DNA of 62,462 nt from Falsigemmobacter faecalis (GTDB taxonomy: Bacteria; Pseudomonadota; Alphaproteobacteria; Rhodobacterales; Rhodobacteraceae). This document shows, one piece after another, positions 45,999 through 54,613 of this stretch (positions are counted from its first letter, which is position 1; each line of letters starts with the position of its first letter). The notes beneath the pieces were generated by a model. The model worked only from the letters and a program-made list of their open reading frames with translations. It was not told the origin of the DNA and made no database searches. Both the position numbers and the translations under genes were made by a program. The stretch is taken from positions 1 through 62,462 of the forward strand of contig NZ_RRAZ01000022.1 of the NCBI RefSeq assembly GCF_003863335.1, in the 5' to 3' direction.

Positions 45999-47165
45999 TC
46001 AGGCGCGCTGCAAAAGCGCCATATAGAAGCCGTCGCCGCCCTCGGCAGGCGTCAGGCGCAGCTCGTGCAGCAGGCGATACCCGGGGTTCGCCGCGAGGAA
46101 AGCCGCAATCTGCGCGCCGTTCTCAGCTTCCAGCAGCGAGCAGGTCGCATAGGCCAGCCGTCCACCCGGGGCCACATGCGCAGCTGCGGAGGCCAGCACT
46201 TCGGCCTGCAGCGCCGTAAGCCGCGCAAGGCCCGCCGCATCCAGACGCCAGCGCGCCTCGGGCTGGCGGCGCCATGCGCCCGAACCGGAACAGGGCGCAT
46301 CGGCCAGAACCAGATCGTAATCGCCCGAGAGAGCCGCCGTTTCGACCAGAGTGATCTCAGCCCGCGCGCGCTCGGCCCGGGCAGGAAGATCGCTCATCCG
46401 CGCGAAGGAAATGTCATGCGCGTCGATCTGCAGATTTGCCAGCGCCGCCATCGCCAGCGATTTGCCCCCTCCCCCGGCGCAGAAATCGAGCACTCTTTGC
46501 CCGTCTGCCAGATCAAGCGCCGCAACCACCGCCTGGGAGGCCACATCCTGCAGCTCTACCACACCGTTCAGATAGGCCTCTGAACGGGCGATCTTTTTCG
46601 CGCCGGAAATCACTTCAAGCGCGGTTGCGGCCAGCGGATGCGGCCGGGTCTCAATCTCTTCGGCCGCCAGAATGCGGCGCGCGCCTTCAAGGTCTGACAG
46701 ACGCAGGTTCACCCGCAGAAAAACCGCGGCGCGCGACTGCATGATGCCCATCACTTCGTCAAAACCCGCCCCAAGCGCCTCCCGGAGTTGCGGGGCAATC
46801 CAGTCCGCGCAGTCCAGCGCCTCAAGCCCCTCAGGGGCGCGCGCGGTCTCTGCATCGGTGACCGGAGCGGGGGCATGGCCCTGCCCGTTGAAAAGCGCCG
46901 CCTCATCGCCGCCCTGCGCCCGGATCAGACCCAGCATCAGCGCACGGCCCGAGGTGGCCTCCGGCCAGCGCCCGCCACCAAGCGCCGAGGCCGAGCGGAT
47001 GCGGCGCAGCGCGTCAAAGACGTGATCGCGCACGGCCGAGCGGTCGCCGGATCCGGCAAAACGGCTGTTTCTCGCCCAGTTCACCAGTGCTTTTTCAGCA
47101 GGCTCCCCCGCGAGGATACGGTCGAGAACCGCAATGGCGGCGGCAGTACGGGCACCGGGGGTCAT
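45999..47165 (-). CDS. rsmB: 16S rRNA (cytosine-5) methyltransferase, RsmB/NOL1/NOP2/Sun family
   Basis: A 388-residue SAM-dependent RNA methyltransferase. A NusB-like N-terminal domain is followed by the catalytic domain with DFCAGGGGKSLAMAAL (SAM site), LADAPCSGSGAWRRQPEARW (motif IV with the release Cys) and the second Cys region AYATCSLLEAEN. ATG 47165 follows AGGAGA. The family has several paralogues, so the exact target base (C967 for RsmB) is likely but not proven. Confidence 0.85.
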   Translation of the reverse strand: MTPGARTAAAIAVLDRILAGEPAEKALVNWARNSRFAGSGDRSAVRDHVFDALRRIRSASALGGGRWPEATSGRALMLGLIRAQGGDEAALFNGQGHAPAPVTDAETARAPEGLEALDCADWIAPQLREALGAGFDEVMGIMQSRAAVFLRVNLRLSDLEGARRILAAEEIETRPHPLAATALEVISGAKKIARSEAYLNGVVELQDVASQAVVAALDLADGQRVLDFCAGGGGKSLAMAALANLQIDAHDISFARMSDLPARAERARAEITLVETAALSGDYDLVLADAPCSGSGAWRRQPEARWRLDAAGLARLTALQAEVLASAAAHVAPGGRLAYATCSLLEAENGAQIAAFLAANPGYRLLHELRLTPAEGGDGFYMALLQRA

Positions 47166-47318
47166 AATCTTCTCCTTTGGGCGGGCGCGAAAATGCCTGA
47201 TAGCAGAAGCCCCGCCTGCCCGCAAACCGCCGCTCCGCGCGCTGAGGCCTGGCGCTGCGGGGGACCCTGATCCGGCGCTCCGATGCTCCCGGGGTGGGGT
47301 GCGGACTTTGCACGAAAC

Positions 47319-47459
47319 AGGGCTTTGGGTCTTATGCTTAATTCAGCGCCACGTGGTCCGGGGGACTATCGCAGCGTCGCGGAGCGGCGGCTGCGACAGG
47401 CAACGCGCAGGTGAACCCTCCCCCACGCGCGCCCACACAGGCTGCGCCCAAAGCTCCCT
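47319..47459. ncRNA. Candidate rod-shaped structured RNA downstream of btuD
   Basis: Three nested stems pair across this stretch: GCTTTGGG (47322-47329) with CCCAAAGC (47447-47454), GGGGGA (47360-47365) with TCCCCC (47419-47424), and TCGCAGC (47369-47375) with GCTGCGA (47390-47396). The closed outer stem, large internal bubble and terminal hairpin resemble 6S RNA in outline, but no 6S, SRP or tmRNA signature sequence was recognised and the strand is unclear. It could equally be the 3' end of the btu operon mRNA. Confidence 0.35.
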
Positions 47460-48205
47460 CAGGTCAGCGCGATGGGCGCCAGCAGCGGCAGCCCGCCCGC
47501 CTCCCCGCGCCAGACGCGCAGGCCAAAGACCTGATCGAGCAGGCTGTCGCTCAGCACCTCTGCGGGGGGACCGTCGGCCACCAGACGCCCCTCCTGCAGC
47601 ACCAGAACCCGGGTGCAGAACCGCGCCGCCAGCCCCAGATCATGGACCGAGGCCACCACGGCCCGCCCCTCGCGCGCGAGATCGGCAAAGACCTGCATGG
47701 TGGAGATCTGCCGCGCCGGATCAAGACCCGCGCCCGGCTCATCGGCCAGCAGCAGCGGCGTCTCCTGGGCCAGCAGCCTTGCGATCAGCGCGCGGGCGAG
47801 CTCGCCCCCCGACAGCCGGTCCGCCGGGCGGTCGGCCAGCGCCTCCAGCTCCATCCGGGTGAGGGCTGCGGCCACGGCGCGGTGATCGTCAGAGCGCGCG
47901 GCCCCCGTCCAGGGCAGACGGCCAAGGGCCACCAGATCGCGCACCGCCATGGGCCAGGCCAGATCCCGGGCCTGGGGCAGAAAAGCGGCCCTGCGGGCCC
48001 GCGCCTCAGCGGAGATCTGCGCCAGCGAGGAACGTCCCTCATGCGGCAAAAGCCCCTGGAGCGCGCGCAAAAGCGTGGTTTTGCCCGCGCCATTTGGCCC
48101 CAGAAGCCCCAGAAATTCCCCCGGACGCAGGGTGAAGCTGATGTCACTCAGCACCCGCTCGCCCTGACGGGTCAGCGACAGAGCCTCCACCTCAAGCGCG
48201 GTCAT
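47459..48205 (-). CDS. btuD: Cobalamin/iron-siderophore type ABC transporter ATPase (BtuD-like)
   Basis: Nucleotide-binding subunit, 248 residues: Walker A LGPNGAGKTTLL (about residue 36), Q-loop, signature LSGGELARALIARLL (about 132), Walker B PLLLADEPGAGLDP and the switch His in VASVHDLGLAARF. Its start overlaps the permease stop by 4 bp. The family also moves haem and siderophores; B12 is inferred from the riboswitch and the operon partners. Confidence 0.88.
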   Translation of the reverse strand: MTALEVEALSLTRQGERVLSDISFTLRPGEFLGLLGPNGAGKTTLLRALQGLLPHEGRSSLAQISAEARARRAAFLPQARDLAWPMAVRDLVALGRLPWTGAARSDDHRAVAAALTRMELEALADRPADRLSGGELARALIARLLAQETPLLLADEPGAGLDPARQISTMQVFADLAREGRAVVASVHDLGLAARFCTRVLVLQEGRLVADGPPAEVLSDSLLDQVFGLRVWRGEAGGLPLLAPIALT

Positions 48206-49182
48206 TGCGTGGCCTTTCTCAGGCTGAGGATCATATGGATGAAAAAGGGCGCGCCGATCAGCGCGGTCAGAACGCCGAGCTTCAGATCGCGCTCGGGCAG
48301 GATCAGCCGGGTGGCCAGATCCGCCGCCAGGATCACCGCCGCCCCGCCAAGCGCCGAGGGCAGCAGCAGCGCCGAGGGCCGCCCCCCCGTGGCGCGGCGC
48401 AGAAGATGCGGCACCACCAGGCCCACAAAGCCGATCCCCCCCGCCACTGAGGTCGCCGCCCCCGCCAGCGCCGCCACGCCAAAGACCACCCGCCGCCGCA
48501 GCCCCTCAGGCGAGATGCCGAGACTGCGGGCGACATCTTCGCCAAGGCTCAGCGCATCAAGCCCCCGCCCGGCCCCCGCCAGCGCCAGCGCGCCTGCCGC
48601 CATCACCGGGGCCGCCAGCCAGACATGCTCCATCGAGCGGTCCGCCAGCGAGCCCATGAGCCAGAAAATGATCTCAGAGGCCGCAAAGGGATTGGGCGAG
48701 AGGTTCAGCACCAGCGACATCAGCGCCCCCGCCAGCGCCGAAAGCGCCACCCCCGCAAGGATCACCGTCAGCGTGCCGCCGCGCGGGCCTGACAGCACAA
48801 ACAAAAGCACCACCGCCAGCGCCGCCCCCGCCAGCGCCGCCAGCGGCAGCGCGGGCGCAAAAGCCGCCACCAGCCCGCTTTGCAGCGCCAGAACCGCCCC
48901 GAGAGAGGCCATGGGCGAGACGCCGATCAACCCCGGCTCCGCAAGGGGGTTGCGCAGCCAGCCCTGCATGGCCGCCCCCGCCAGCCCCAGCGAGGCCCCG
49001 GTCAGCAGCCCAAGGATCGCGCGCGGCAGGCGGATTTCGCGCATGACCAGCACCGTGGCCTCGCCCTCCCCGCGCAAAAGCGCCGAAAGCGCCTCAAGGG
49101 GCCCGAAGGCCGCAGGCCCGATCAAAAGAGAGGCGACAAAAAGCAGCGCCACCAGGGCCGCCAGGGAAAGCGTCAGCTTCAT
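48202..49182 (-). CDS. btuC: FecCD-family ABC permease (BtuC-like)
   Basis: Membrane subunit of 326 residues with about ten hydrophobic segments and family landmarks LLTGASLGLAGAAMQGWLRNPLAEPGLIGVS, here the stretch about residues 59-90, and GGIGFVGLVVPHLLR about 255-270. It forms a dimer that receives cobalamin from BtuF. Start and stop overlap btuF and btuD by 4 bp each. Confidence 0.9.
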   Translation of the reverse strand: MKLTLSLAALVALLFVASLLIGPAAFGPLEALSALLRGEGEATVLVMREIRLPRAILGLLTGASLGLAGAAMQGWLRNPLAEPGLIGVSPMASLGAVLALQSGLVAAFAPALPLAALAGAALAVVLLFVLSGPRGGTLTVILAGVALSALAGALMSLVLNLSPNPFAASEIIFWLMGSLADRSMEHVWLAAPVMAAGALALAGAGRGLDALSLGEDVARSLGISPEGLRRRVVFGVAALAGAATSVAGGIGFVGLVVPHLLRRATGGRPSALLLPSALGGAAVILAADLATRLILPERDLKLGVLTALIGAPFFIHMILSLRKATQ

Positions 49183-49997
49183 TGCGGCATCGCCTCTTTC
49201 AGATCACCAATAGCATGAAGGATCTGCGGCAGCCCGCAGACCCAGTCGGCGTCCCGCATCTTAAAGCCTGCCGTGTCGCGCCGCAGCGCCGCAAGGGCCG
49301 GATGGACCAGCAGATCTTCTGCCCGCGAGGCTCCGGGCCAGGGCGCTGAGGAGAGGATCAGATCCGGGCGCTCCATCACCAGACGCTCCAGCGGCAGATA
49401 GCCGCCGCCCGCGATCCCGGCCCGCGCGGCCAGATTGCGCAGCCCCGCCGCCCGCAGCACCTCATCGCTCAGCGTGCCCGAGCCGGAGGTATAGCCCCCC
49501 GCCTCCCAGACCGCGGCGCTGCGCCCGGTCTCAGGCCCGCGCAGAGCGGCGAGATTGCGGGTGAAGGCATTGGCCATGACCTCGCCCTCAGAGGTGCGGC
49601 CCAGAAGGGCCGCCAGTTCGCGGATCGCCGGGGCGATCTCTTCAAGGCGCTGCGCAGGGGCCAGCTCCACCACCTCAACCCCGAGGCGGCGCAGCAGCGA
49701 CACCGTCTCGCGCCGCGTCCAGCTTGAGGCCAGCACCAGATCCGGGCGCAGCGCGAAGACCTCCTCTGCGCCGCCGCGGTTCAGCTGATAGCCCCGCGCC
49801 GCTTCCGGCATCACCGAAGAGCGCGGATCCGCCGCCAGCCAGGAGACCGAGACCAGCTGCCCCGGCGCCGCCAGCAGCATGGCCAGCTGATCCGTGCACA
49901 GATTGACCGAGACCACGCGCTGCGGCGCCGCCTCAGAGGCCGCAGGCCAAAGCGCCAGCACCAGGGCAAGGGCGCGCAGAAAACGGATGTGCCGCAT
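49179..49997 (-). CDS. btuF: Periplasmic B12-binding protein (BtuF-like)
   Basis: A 272-residue class III substrate-binding protein with a signal peptide (cleavage after ASEAA, about residue 23), then RVVSVNLCTDQLAMLLA, the lobe boundary PDLVLASSWTRRETVSLLRR and the second lobe ending with HAIGDLKEAMPQ. It captures the ligand in the periplasm and delivers it to BtuC. It lies 15 bp after btuB and overlaps btuC by 4 bp. Confidence 0.88.
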   Translation of the reverse strand: MRHIRFLRALALVLALWPAASEAAPQRVVSVNLCTDQLAMLLAAPGQLVSVSWLAADPRSSVMPEAARGYQLNRGGAEEVFALRPDLVLASSWTRRETVSLLRRLGVEVVELAPAQRLEEIAPAIRELAALLGRTSEGEVMANAFTRNLAALRGPETGRSAAVWEAGGYTSGSGTLSDEVLRAAGLRNLAARAGIAGGGYLPLERLVMERPDLILSSAPWPGASRAEDLLVHPALAALRRDTAGFKMRDADWVCGLPQILHAIGDLKEAMPQ

Positions 49998-50012
49998 GAT
50001 CCCCCCTCCCCC

Positions 50013-51854
50013 TCAGAACCGGGTGCTCAGACCCAGATAGATCCCGCGCCCCGGCGTGCCATAGCCCGCCACGGTCTGATACTGCCGGTCAAACAGGTTT
50101 TCGACCCGCAGGCTCAGCCGCGTCTCATCCGTCAGCGCATAGCCCAGCCCGGCCGAGGCCAGCGCATAGCTGCCCATCCGCTGGCCGCTGTCTTCCGGAC
50201 GCCCCGCCACCGCGCGCAGATCGGCGTTCACGGAAAGCGCCGGGGTAAGCGCGGCCGTCAGCCCCAGCGAGAGCGTGTGACGCGGCACCCGGCCAGGGCG
50301 CGCGCCCTGCGGGTCGCGGGCCTCGGTATAGCTATAGGCCATCTGCAGCTCTGAGCTTTGCGAAAGCGCCAGGGCGGCCGAAAGCTCCAGCCCCTCGCGG
50401 CGGCTGCGGCCCGGCGCATTCAGATAGCCCGCCTGCGGCCCGGTGATCGCCGGATCAAAGGGGGCGTTCACATCCCAGATGATCGCATTGTCACTGTCGA
50501 GCCGGAAGAGCGTCAGCCCGAGGCTGCCCCCCGCGCGGCGCAGATCAAACCCCAGCTCATAAGAGCGGCTCGTCTCGGGCGTCAGGCCAGGATTGGGCAG
50601 CACCCATTCATCGCCGTAAAGCTGATACAGCGAAGGCGAAAGAAAGCCGCTCGCCACCACACCGCGCAGCGTCAGCGCATCTGAAGCGGCAAAGGCAAAG
50701 GCCAGCCGCCCCGTGGTATGGCCGCCATAGCGCGAATGCGCGTCGCGCCGCAGCCCTGCCGTCAGATCAAGGCCCGCAATCGGCGACCAGAGCGCCTGGC
50801 CCCAAAGCGCCTGACTGCGGGTCTCATCCGAGGCCGCAACCCCGCCAAAACCGGCGGTCTCGCGACCCGCCTCCAGCCCGTAGACAAGGCTTAAGCCCTC
50901 GTGCAGGGGGCTCACCGCCTGCCAGTTGAAGCTGCGCCGCGTGGCGAAATTGCTGCCCGACTGAGAGAGCTTGCGGTCGATGTCATAGGCCCCAAGCTCA
51001 AAGCGATGCGCGGTCTGCCCGGCCTCAAGCTCTGCAAACAGGCTCGCGCCATGCTCGCGCCGCAGCGAGCGGTCGGGGGCATTCATGCCCACCGTGGAAT
51101 CATTGTCATGCGCAAAGCGCATCTTCTGCACGAACCCCGAAGCCCCGAGCCGCAGGCTCTCTGAGACCGCATAGCGCGTCGAGAACGACAGCCGGTTGGT
51201 CTCAAAGCCATCGGCTTCGGCCCCCGGGCTGCGGGGCAGCGTGTCCATGGCGGAAAAGCCCGCGCTGCGCCGGTGCGAGAGGTGAAACACCGTCTCCATC
51301 TCTCCCTCACGCCAGGCGCTGGAATAGCGCAGCGCGCGGGTGCCGCGCGAGCCCGCCTCAGCCGCAAGGGTCTGGCGGTGGCCCTCGGCCTCTGCGCCGC
51401 GGGTGGTGATATGGATCACGCCCCCCATGGCCTGCGAGCCCCAGAGCGCGCCCTGCGCACCGCGCAGCACCTCTACCCGGCCGATATCGGCGGTGCTCAG
51501 CGCGCCGAAGTCAAACTCACCGCCGATGCCCGAAGGGTCATTGACCTTCACCCCATCGACAAAGACCGCGATATGGCGCGGATCGGCGCCACGGATGCGC
51601 AGGGCGGCATGGGTGCCCTCCGGCCCGCTCTGGCTGGCGCTGAGGCCCGGCAGCCGCGCGAGATAATCCACCAGCTGAATATCCCCCGCCCGCGCCAGCT
51701 CCTCGCCGGTGATGACCGAGACGGAGACACCACTGCGCGAAACCTCACGCGGGGTGCGCGCTGCGGTGAGGGTGATCTCGCTGAGATAGACATCCTCTGC
51801 GGCGGCCGTGCCTGCCAGCAGAGCGGCGAGAAGGAAAAAGCCCTCACGTTTCAT
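50013..51854 (-). CDS. btuB: TonB-dependent cobalamin receptor (BtuB-like)
   Basis: Outer-membrane receptor of 613 residues. A signal peptide of 19 residues is followed by a TonB-box-like start (YLSEITLTAARTPREVSRSG), the plug domain (VSVITGEELARAG; IRGADPRHIAVFVDGVKVND; VEVLRGAQGALWGSQAMGGV) and a 22-strand barrel ending in Phe (YLGLSTRF). First gene of the btuB-F-C-D operon, about 150 bp after a cobalamin riboswitch, so expression should fall when B12 is plentiful. Confidence 0.93.
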   Translation of the reverse strand: MKREGFFLLAALLAGTAAAEDVYLSEITLTAARTPREVSRSGVSVSVITGEELARAGDIQLVDYLARLPGLSASQSGPEGTHAALRIRGADPRHIAVFVDGVKVNDPSGIGGEFDFGALSTADIGRVEVLRGAQGALWGSQAMGGVIHITTRGAEAEGHRQTLAAEAGSRGTRALRYSSAWREGEMETVFHLSHRRSAGFSAMDTLPRSPGAEADGFETNRLSFSTRYAVSESLRLGASGFVQKMRFAHDNDSTVGMNAPDRSLRREHGASLFAELEAGQTAHRFELGAYDIDRKLSQSGSNFATRRSFNWQAVSPLHEGLSLVYGLEAGRETAGFGGVAASDETRSQALWGQALWSPIAGLDLTAGLRRDAHSRYGGHTTGRLAFAFAASDALTLRGVVASGFLSPSLYQLYGDEWVLPNPGLTPETSRSYELGFDLRRAGGSLGLTLFRLDSDNAIIWDVNAPFDPAITGPQAGYLNAPGRSRREGLELSAALALSQSSELQMAYSYTEARDPQGARPGRVPRHTLSLGLTAALTPALSVNADLRAVAGRPEDSGQRMGSYALASAGLGYALTDETRLSLRVENLFDRQYQTVAGYGTPGRGIYLGLSTRF

Positions 51855-51942
51855 AACCCGAACCCTGTGCCGACCTGAGCGCCACGCGGACCCTCAGACT
51901 GGTTGACGAATGGCCGGTGGCATCGCGAGAGACCCCGCCGGC

Positions 51943-51974
51943 GGTGATCCATCACCCCGACGGATCCTCCGTCG
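51943..51974 (-). promoter_or_regulatory. Two adjacent hairpins between riboswitch and btuB (possible expression platform)
   Basis: GGTGAT-CC-ATCACC (51943-51956) and CGACGGA-TCC-TCCGTCG (51958-51974) are perfect small inverted repeats 35 bp after the aptamer. Neither has a T-run and neither covers the btuB ribosome site, so the mechanism is unclear (Rho-dependent termination is one option). Confidence 0.4.
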
Positions 51975-52002
51975 CCGCCCATGCCCCTCGCATGGCGGAC
52001 AG

Positions 52003-52190
52003 GTGACACAGCCGGCAGGTCTCCTGGCTCGCGGGTCGCTGTTCGGGTCCGCCTTCCCGGGGAGCTCCCCCAGTGGCATTTCAGACCGTCACTCGCCGCT
52101 TACAGTTGCGGGGGCAGCTGTGGATTGACCGGAGAGATCTCCGCCACATTCCCTTTTCATCCCGACAGGCAGGCCCGCCGGAAACCGGTG
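52003..52190 (-). ncRNA. Cobalamin (B12) riboswitch
   Basis: Read on the minus strand the conserved blocks are in order: GAAAAGGGAAT, the core CTGCCCCCGCAACTGTAAGC, then GCGAGT, GCCACTGGG, GGGAAGGCGG, and the B12 box GAGCCAGGAGACCTGCCGGC. The element lies upstream of btuB, as expected for adenosylcobalamin-responsive control of B12 uptake. Confidence 0.96.
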
Positions 52191-52336
52191 CTGGCCGATC
52201 CCTGCCCGGATGCCCCCGCCCTGTCAAGCCTGCCCGCCACGGCAAGGCCCCCTGGTGGCTCTGCCGCAACCGCGTGACACCATCCGCACCGCTGAGGGGC
52301 CAGCCGTCGGCCAGAAGCCCGAGAGCCCTGGCCCTC

Positions 52337-53230
52337 TCAGGCTGCGGCAACCGCCCCCGCCAGCCAGTCGCGAAAGGCTGCCAGCGGCGGATAATCCGCC
52401 CGCGCCTCCGGCCAGACCAGGAAATACTGCCCCGGCCCCGTCAGCCGCCCGCCCGGCAGCTCCACCAGCCGCCCCGAGGCCAGCTCTTCGGCGACATGGA
52501 ACTCCGGCAAAAGCGCCGCCCCCAGCCCATGCACCGCCGCCTGCGCCATGGCCGCGAACTGATCAAAGAGCATCCCCCCCGGCAGCGCACCCGCCACCCC
52601 CAGCGCGCCGAGCCAGTCTCCCCAGGCCCCGGGCCGGGTCTCAATCTGCAAAAGCGGCAGCGACAGCAGATCCTCGGCGCGCGCCACCGGATGCCGCGCC
52701 AGCAGCGCAGGGGCCGCACAGGGCACCAGCACCTCCGGAAAAAGCGGCAGATGCCCGGCGCCGCGCCAGTCGGCCTCTCCGAAATGCACAGCCGCGTCAA
52801 AACCCTCTGCGGCGAAGTTGAACTTCTTCATCCGCGTTGCAAGGTTCACCGTCACATCGGGATGCGCGCTCAGAAACCCGCCCATCCGCGGCGCCAGCCA
52901 ATGCGTCGAAAACGCCGGCAGCACCGCCAGCGACAGCACCCCCCCTTCGGGATTGGCACTCAGCTCCATCGAGGCGCGCGCAATCAGATCCAGCGCCCGC
53001 GTCACATCGCGCCCATAGGCCTTCGCCGCCGCCGTGGGCACCAGACGCTGCCTCTCTCTCAGAAAAAGCCTTTGCCCCAGCTGCGTCTCCAGGTTCTGCA
53101 CCAGCCGCGACACAGCCCCCTGCGACAGATCCATATCCCGCGAGGCCCCCGCCGTAGAGCCGGTCCTGAGCACCGCTTCAAAGGCGCTAAGCTGCGAGAG
53201 AGAGGGGATAAACCTGCGGGCGCGCGCCAT
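52337..53230 (-). CDS. LysR-family regulator (GcvA-like), divergent from gcdH
   Basis: A 297-residue LTTR. The N-terminal winged helix has LSQLSAFEAVLRTGSTAGASRDMDLSQGAVSRLVQNLE (about residues 11-48 in full) and the C-terminal part is a periplasmic-binding-like effector domain starting near LSLAVLPAFSTHWLAPR, as in the GcvA subgroup. It is divergent from gcdH across 105 bp; LysR regulators next to gcdH are common and act on glutarate/lysine breakdown genes, so local control is likely. Confidence 0.88.
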   Translation of the reverse strand: MARARRFIPSLSQLSAFEAVLRTGSTAGASRDMDLSQGAVSRLVQNLETQLGQRLFLRERQRLVPTAAAKAYGRDVTRALDLIARASMELSANPEGGVLSLAVLPAFSTHWLAPRMGGFLSAHPDVTVNLATRMKKFNFAAEGFDAAVHFGEADWRGAGHLPLFPEVLVPCAAPALLARHPVARAEDLLSLPLLQIETRPGAWGDWLGALGVAGALPGGMLFDQFAAMAQAAVHGLGAALLPEFHVAEELASGRLVELPGGRLTGPGQYFLVWPEARADYPPLAAFRDWLAGAVAAA

Positions 53231-53236
53231 ATCACC

Positions 53237-53253
53237 TATGCCTTTACTGCATA
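53237..53253. promoter_or_regulatory. LysR-type operator between lysR and gcdH
   Basis: TATGC-N7-GCATA is a perfect 17-bp interrupted palindrome that contains the T-N11-A pattern (T53239, A53251), 6 bp from the lysR start and about 80 bp from the gcdH start. Confidence 0.6.
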
Positions 53254-53335
53254 ATCTTAAATACAGATAGCGTTAGGCGATCCGCCACACCAGCCCTATA
53301 CCCTCTGCAATACCCAGCGCATGTGGAGGCCAGAG

Positions 53336-54556
53336 ATGACCGATCGCCCGAAACTGAAAGCCAAAGACGCCCCCGATCTGGCGCGCTTTAACTGGGAAGA
53401 CCCCTTCCGCCTTGACGCCCAGCTGACCGAGGATGAACGCGCCCTGCGGGATGCCGCGCATAACTACGCGCAAAGCAAGCTGCAGCCCCGCGTCAAAGAG
53501 GCCTTCGCCAATGAGGTGACCGACCCCGAGATCTTCCGCGAAATGGGTGAGATGGGCCTTCTGGGCGTCACCGTTCCGGAAGAATACGGCGGTCTTGGTG
53601 CCTCCTACGTCGCCTATGGTCTTGCCTCGCGTGAGGTCGAGCGGGTGGATTCGGGCTATCGCTCGATGATGTCGGTGCAAAGCTCGCTCGTGATGTATCC
53701 GATCTATGCCTATGGCTCGGAAGAGCAGCGGAAGAAATATCTCCCGAAACTCGCCTCGGGTGAGTTTATCGGCTGCTTTGGTCTGACTGAGCCGGATGCA
53801 GGCTCCGATCCTGCCGGTATGAAGACCGTCGCGAAAAAGACCGATGCCGGCTATGTGCTCAATGGCACCAAGATGTGGATCTCCAATGCGCCGATCGCGG
53901 ATGTCTTCGTGGTCTGGGCAAAATCAGAGGCCCATGGCGGCAAGATCCGTGGCTTTATCCTCGACAAAGGCATGAAGGGCCTCTCAGCGCCGAAGGTGAA
54001 AGACAAACTCTCCCTGCGCGCCTCGATCACCGGTGAGATCGTGATGGAGAATGTCGAGATCGGCGAAGACGCGCTCCTTCCCCATGTCGAAGGCCTGAAA
54101 GGTCCCTTCGGCTGCCTCAACCGCGCGCGCTATGGCATCTCCTGGGGCGCGCTGGGCGCGGCCGAGTTCTGCTATCATGCCGCCCGCCAATACGGCCTTG
54201 ACCGCAAACAGTTCAACCGCCCCCTCGCACAGACCCAGCTCTTCCAGCTGAAGCTCGCCAATATGATGACCGAAATCTCGCTGGGCCTTCAGGCTTCACT
54301 GCAGGTCGGCCGCCTGATGGATGAGGCCAATGCCGCCCCCGAGATGGTCTCCATCGTCAAACGCAACAACTGCGGCAAAGCGCTTGAGATCGCCCGCTGG
54401 TCGCGCGACATGCACGGCGGCAACGGCATCAGCCAGGACTTCCACGTGATCCGCCATATGGTGAACCTTGAAACGGTGAACACCTATGAGGGCACCCATG
54501 ACGTCCACGCCCTGATCCTCGGCCGCGCCATCACCGGACTGCAAGCCTTCTACTGA
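53336..54556 (+). CDS. gcdH: Glutaryl-CoA dehydrogenase
   Basis: FAD enzyme converting glutaryl-CoA to crotonyl-CoA in lysine, hydroxylysine and tryptophan breakdown. The 406-residue protein has the acyl-CoA dehydrogenase domains with [33 protein letters not shown], and the catalytic Glu in [19 protein letters not shown], the glutaryl-CoA-specific form. ATG 53336 follows GTGGAGG; the GTG at 53321 adds five residues. An intrinsic terminator follows 25 bp past the stop. Confidence 0.94.
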   Translation: MTDRPKLKAKDAPDLARFNWEDPFRLDAQLTEDERALRDAAHNYAQSKLQPRVKEAFANEVTDPEIFREMGEMGLLGVTVPEEYGGLGASYVAYGLASREVERVDSGYRSMMSVQSSLVMYPIYAYGSEEQRKKYLPKLASGEFIGCFGLTEPDAGSDPAGMKTVAKKTDAGYVLNGTKMWISNAPIADVFVVWAKSEAHGGKIRGFILDKGMKGLSAPKVKDKLSLRASITGEIVMENVEIGEDALLPHVEGLKGPFGCLNRARYGISWGALGAAEFCYHAARQYGLDRKQFNRPLAQTQLFQLKLANMMTEISLGLQASLQVGRLMDEANAAPEMVSIVKRNNCGKALEIARWSRDMHGGNGISQDFHVIRHMVNLETVNTYEGTHDVHALILGRAITGLQAFY

Positions 54557-54579
54557 GCAACCTGCCCTGCCCCCCCCCG

Positions 54580-54613
54580 GACCGGCCCGCCCAGCGCGGC
54601 CGGTCTTTTCTTT
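54580..54613 (+). terminator. Terminator of gcdH
   Basis: GACCGGCC pairs with GGCCGGTC around 10 nt, followed by TTTTCTTTT. Confidence 0.88.

Noticed and set aside
47319-47459. SRP RNA or tmRNA identity for the structured element
   Set aside because: The conserved SRP tetraloop region and any tmRNA tag or tRNA-like part are missing.
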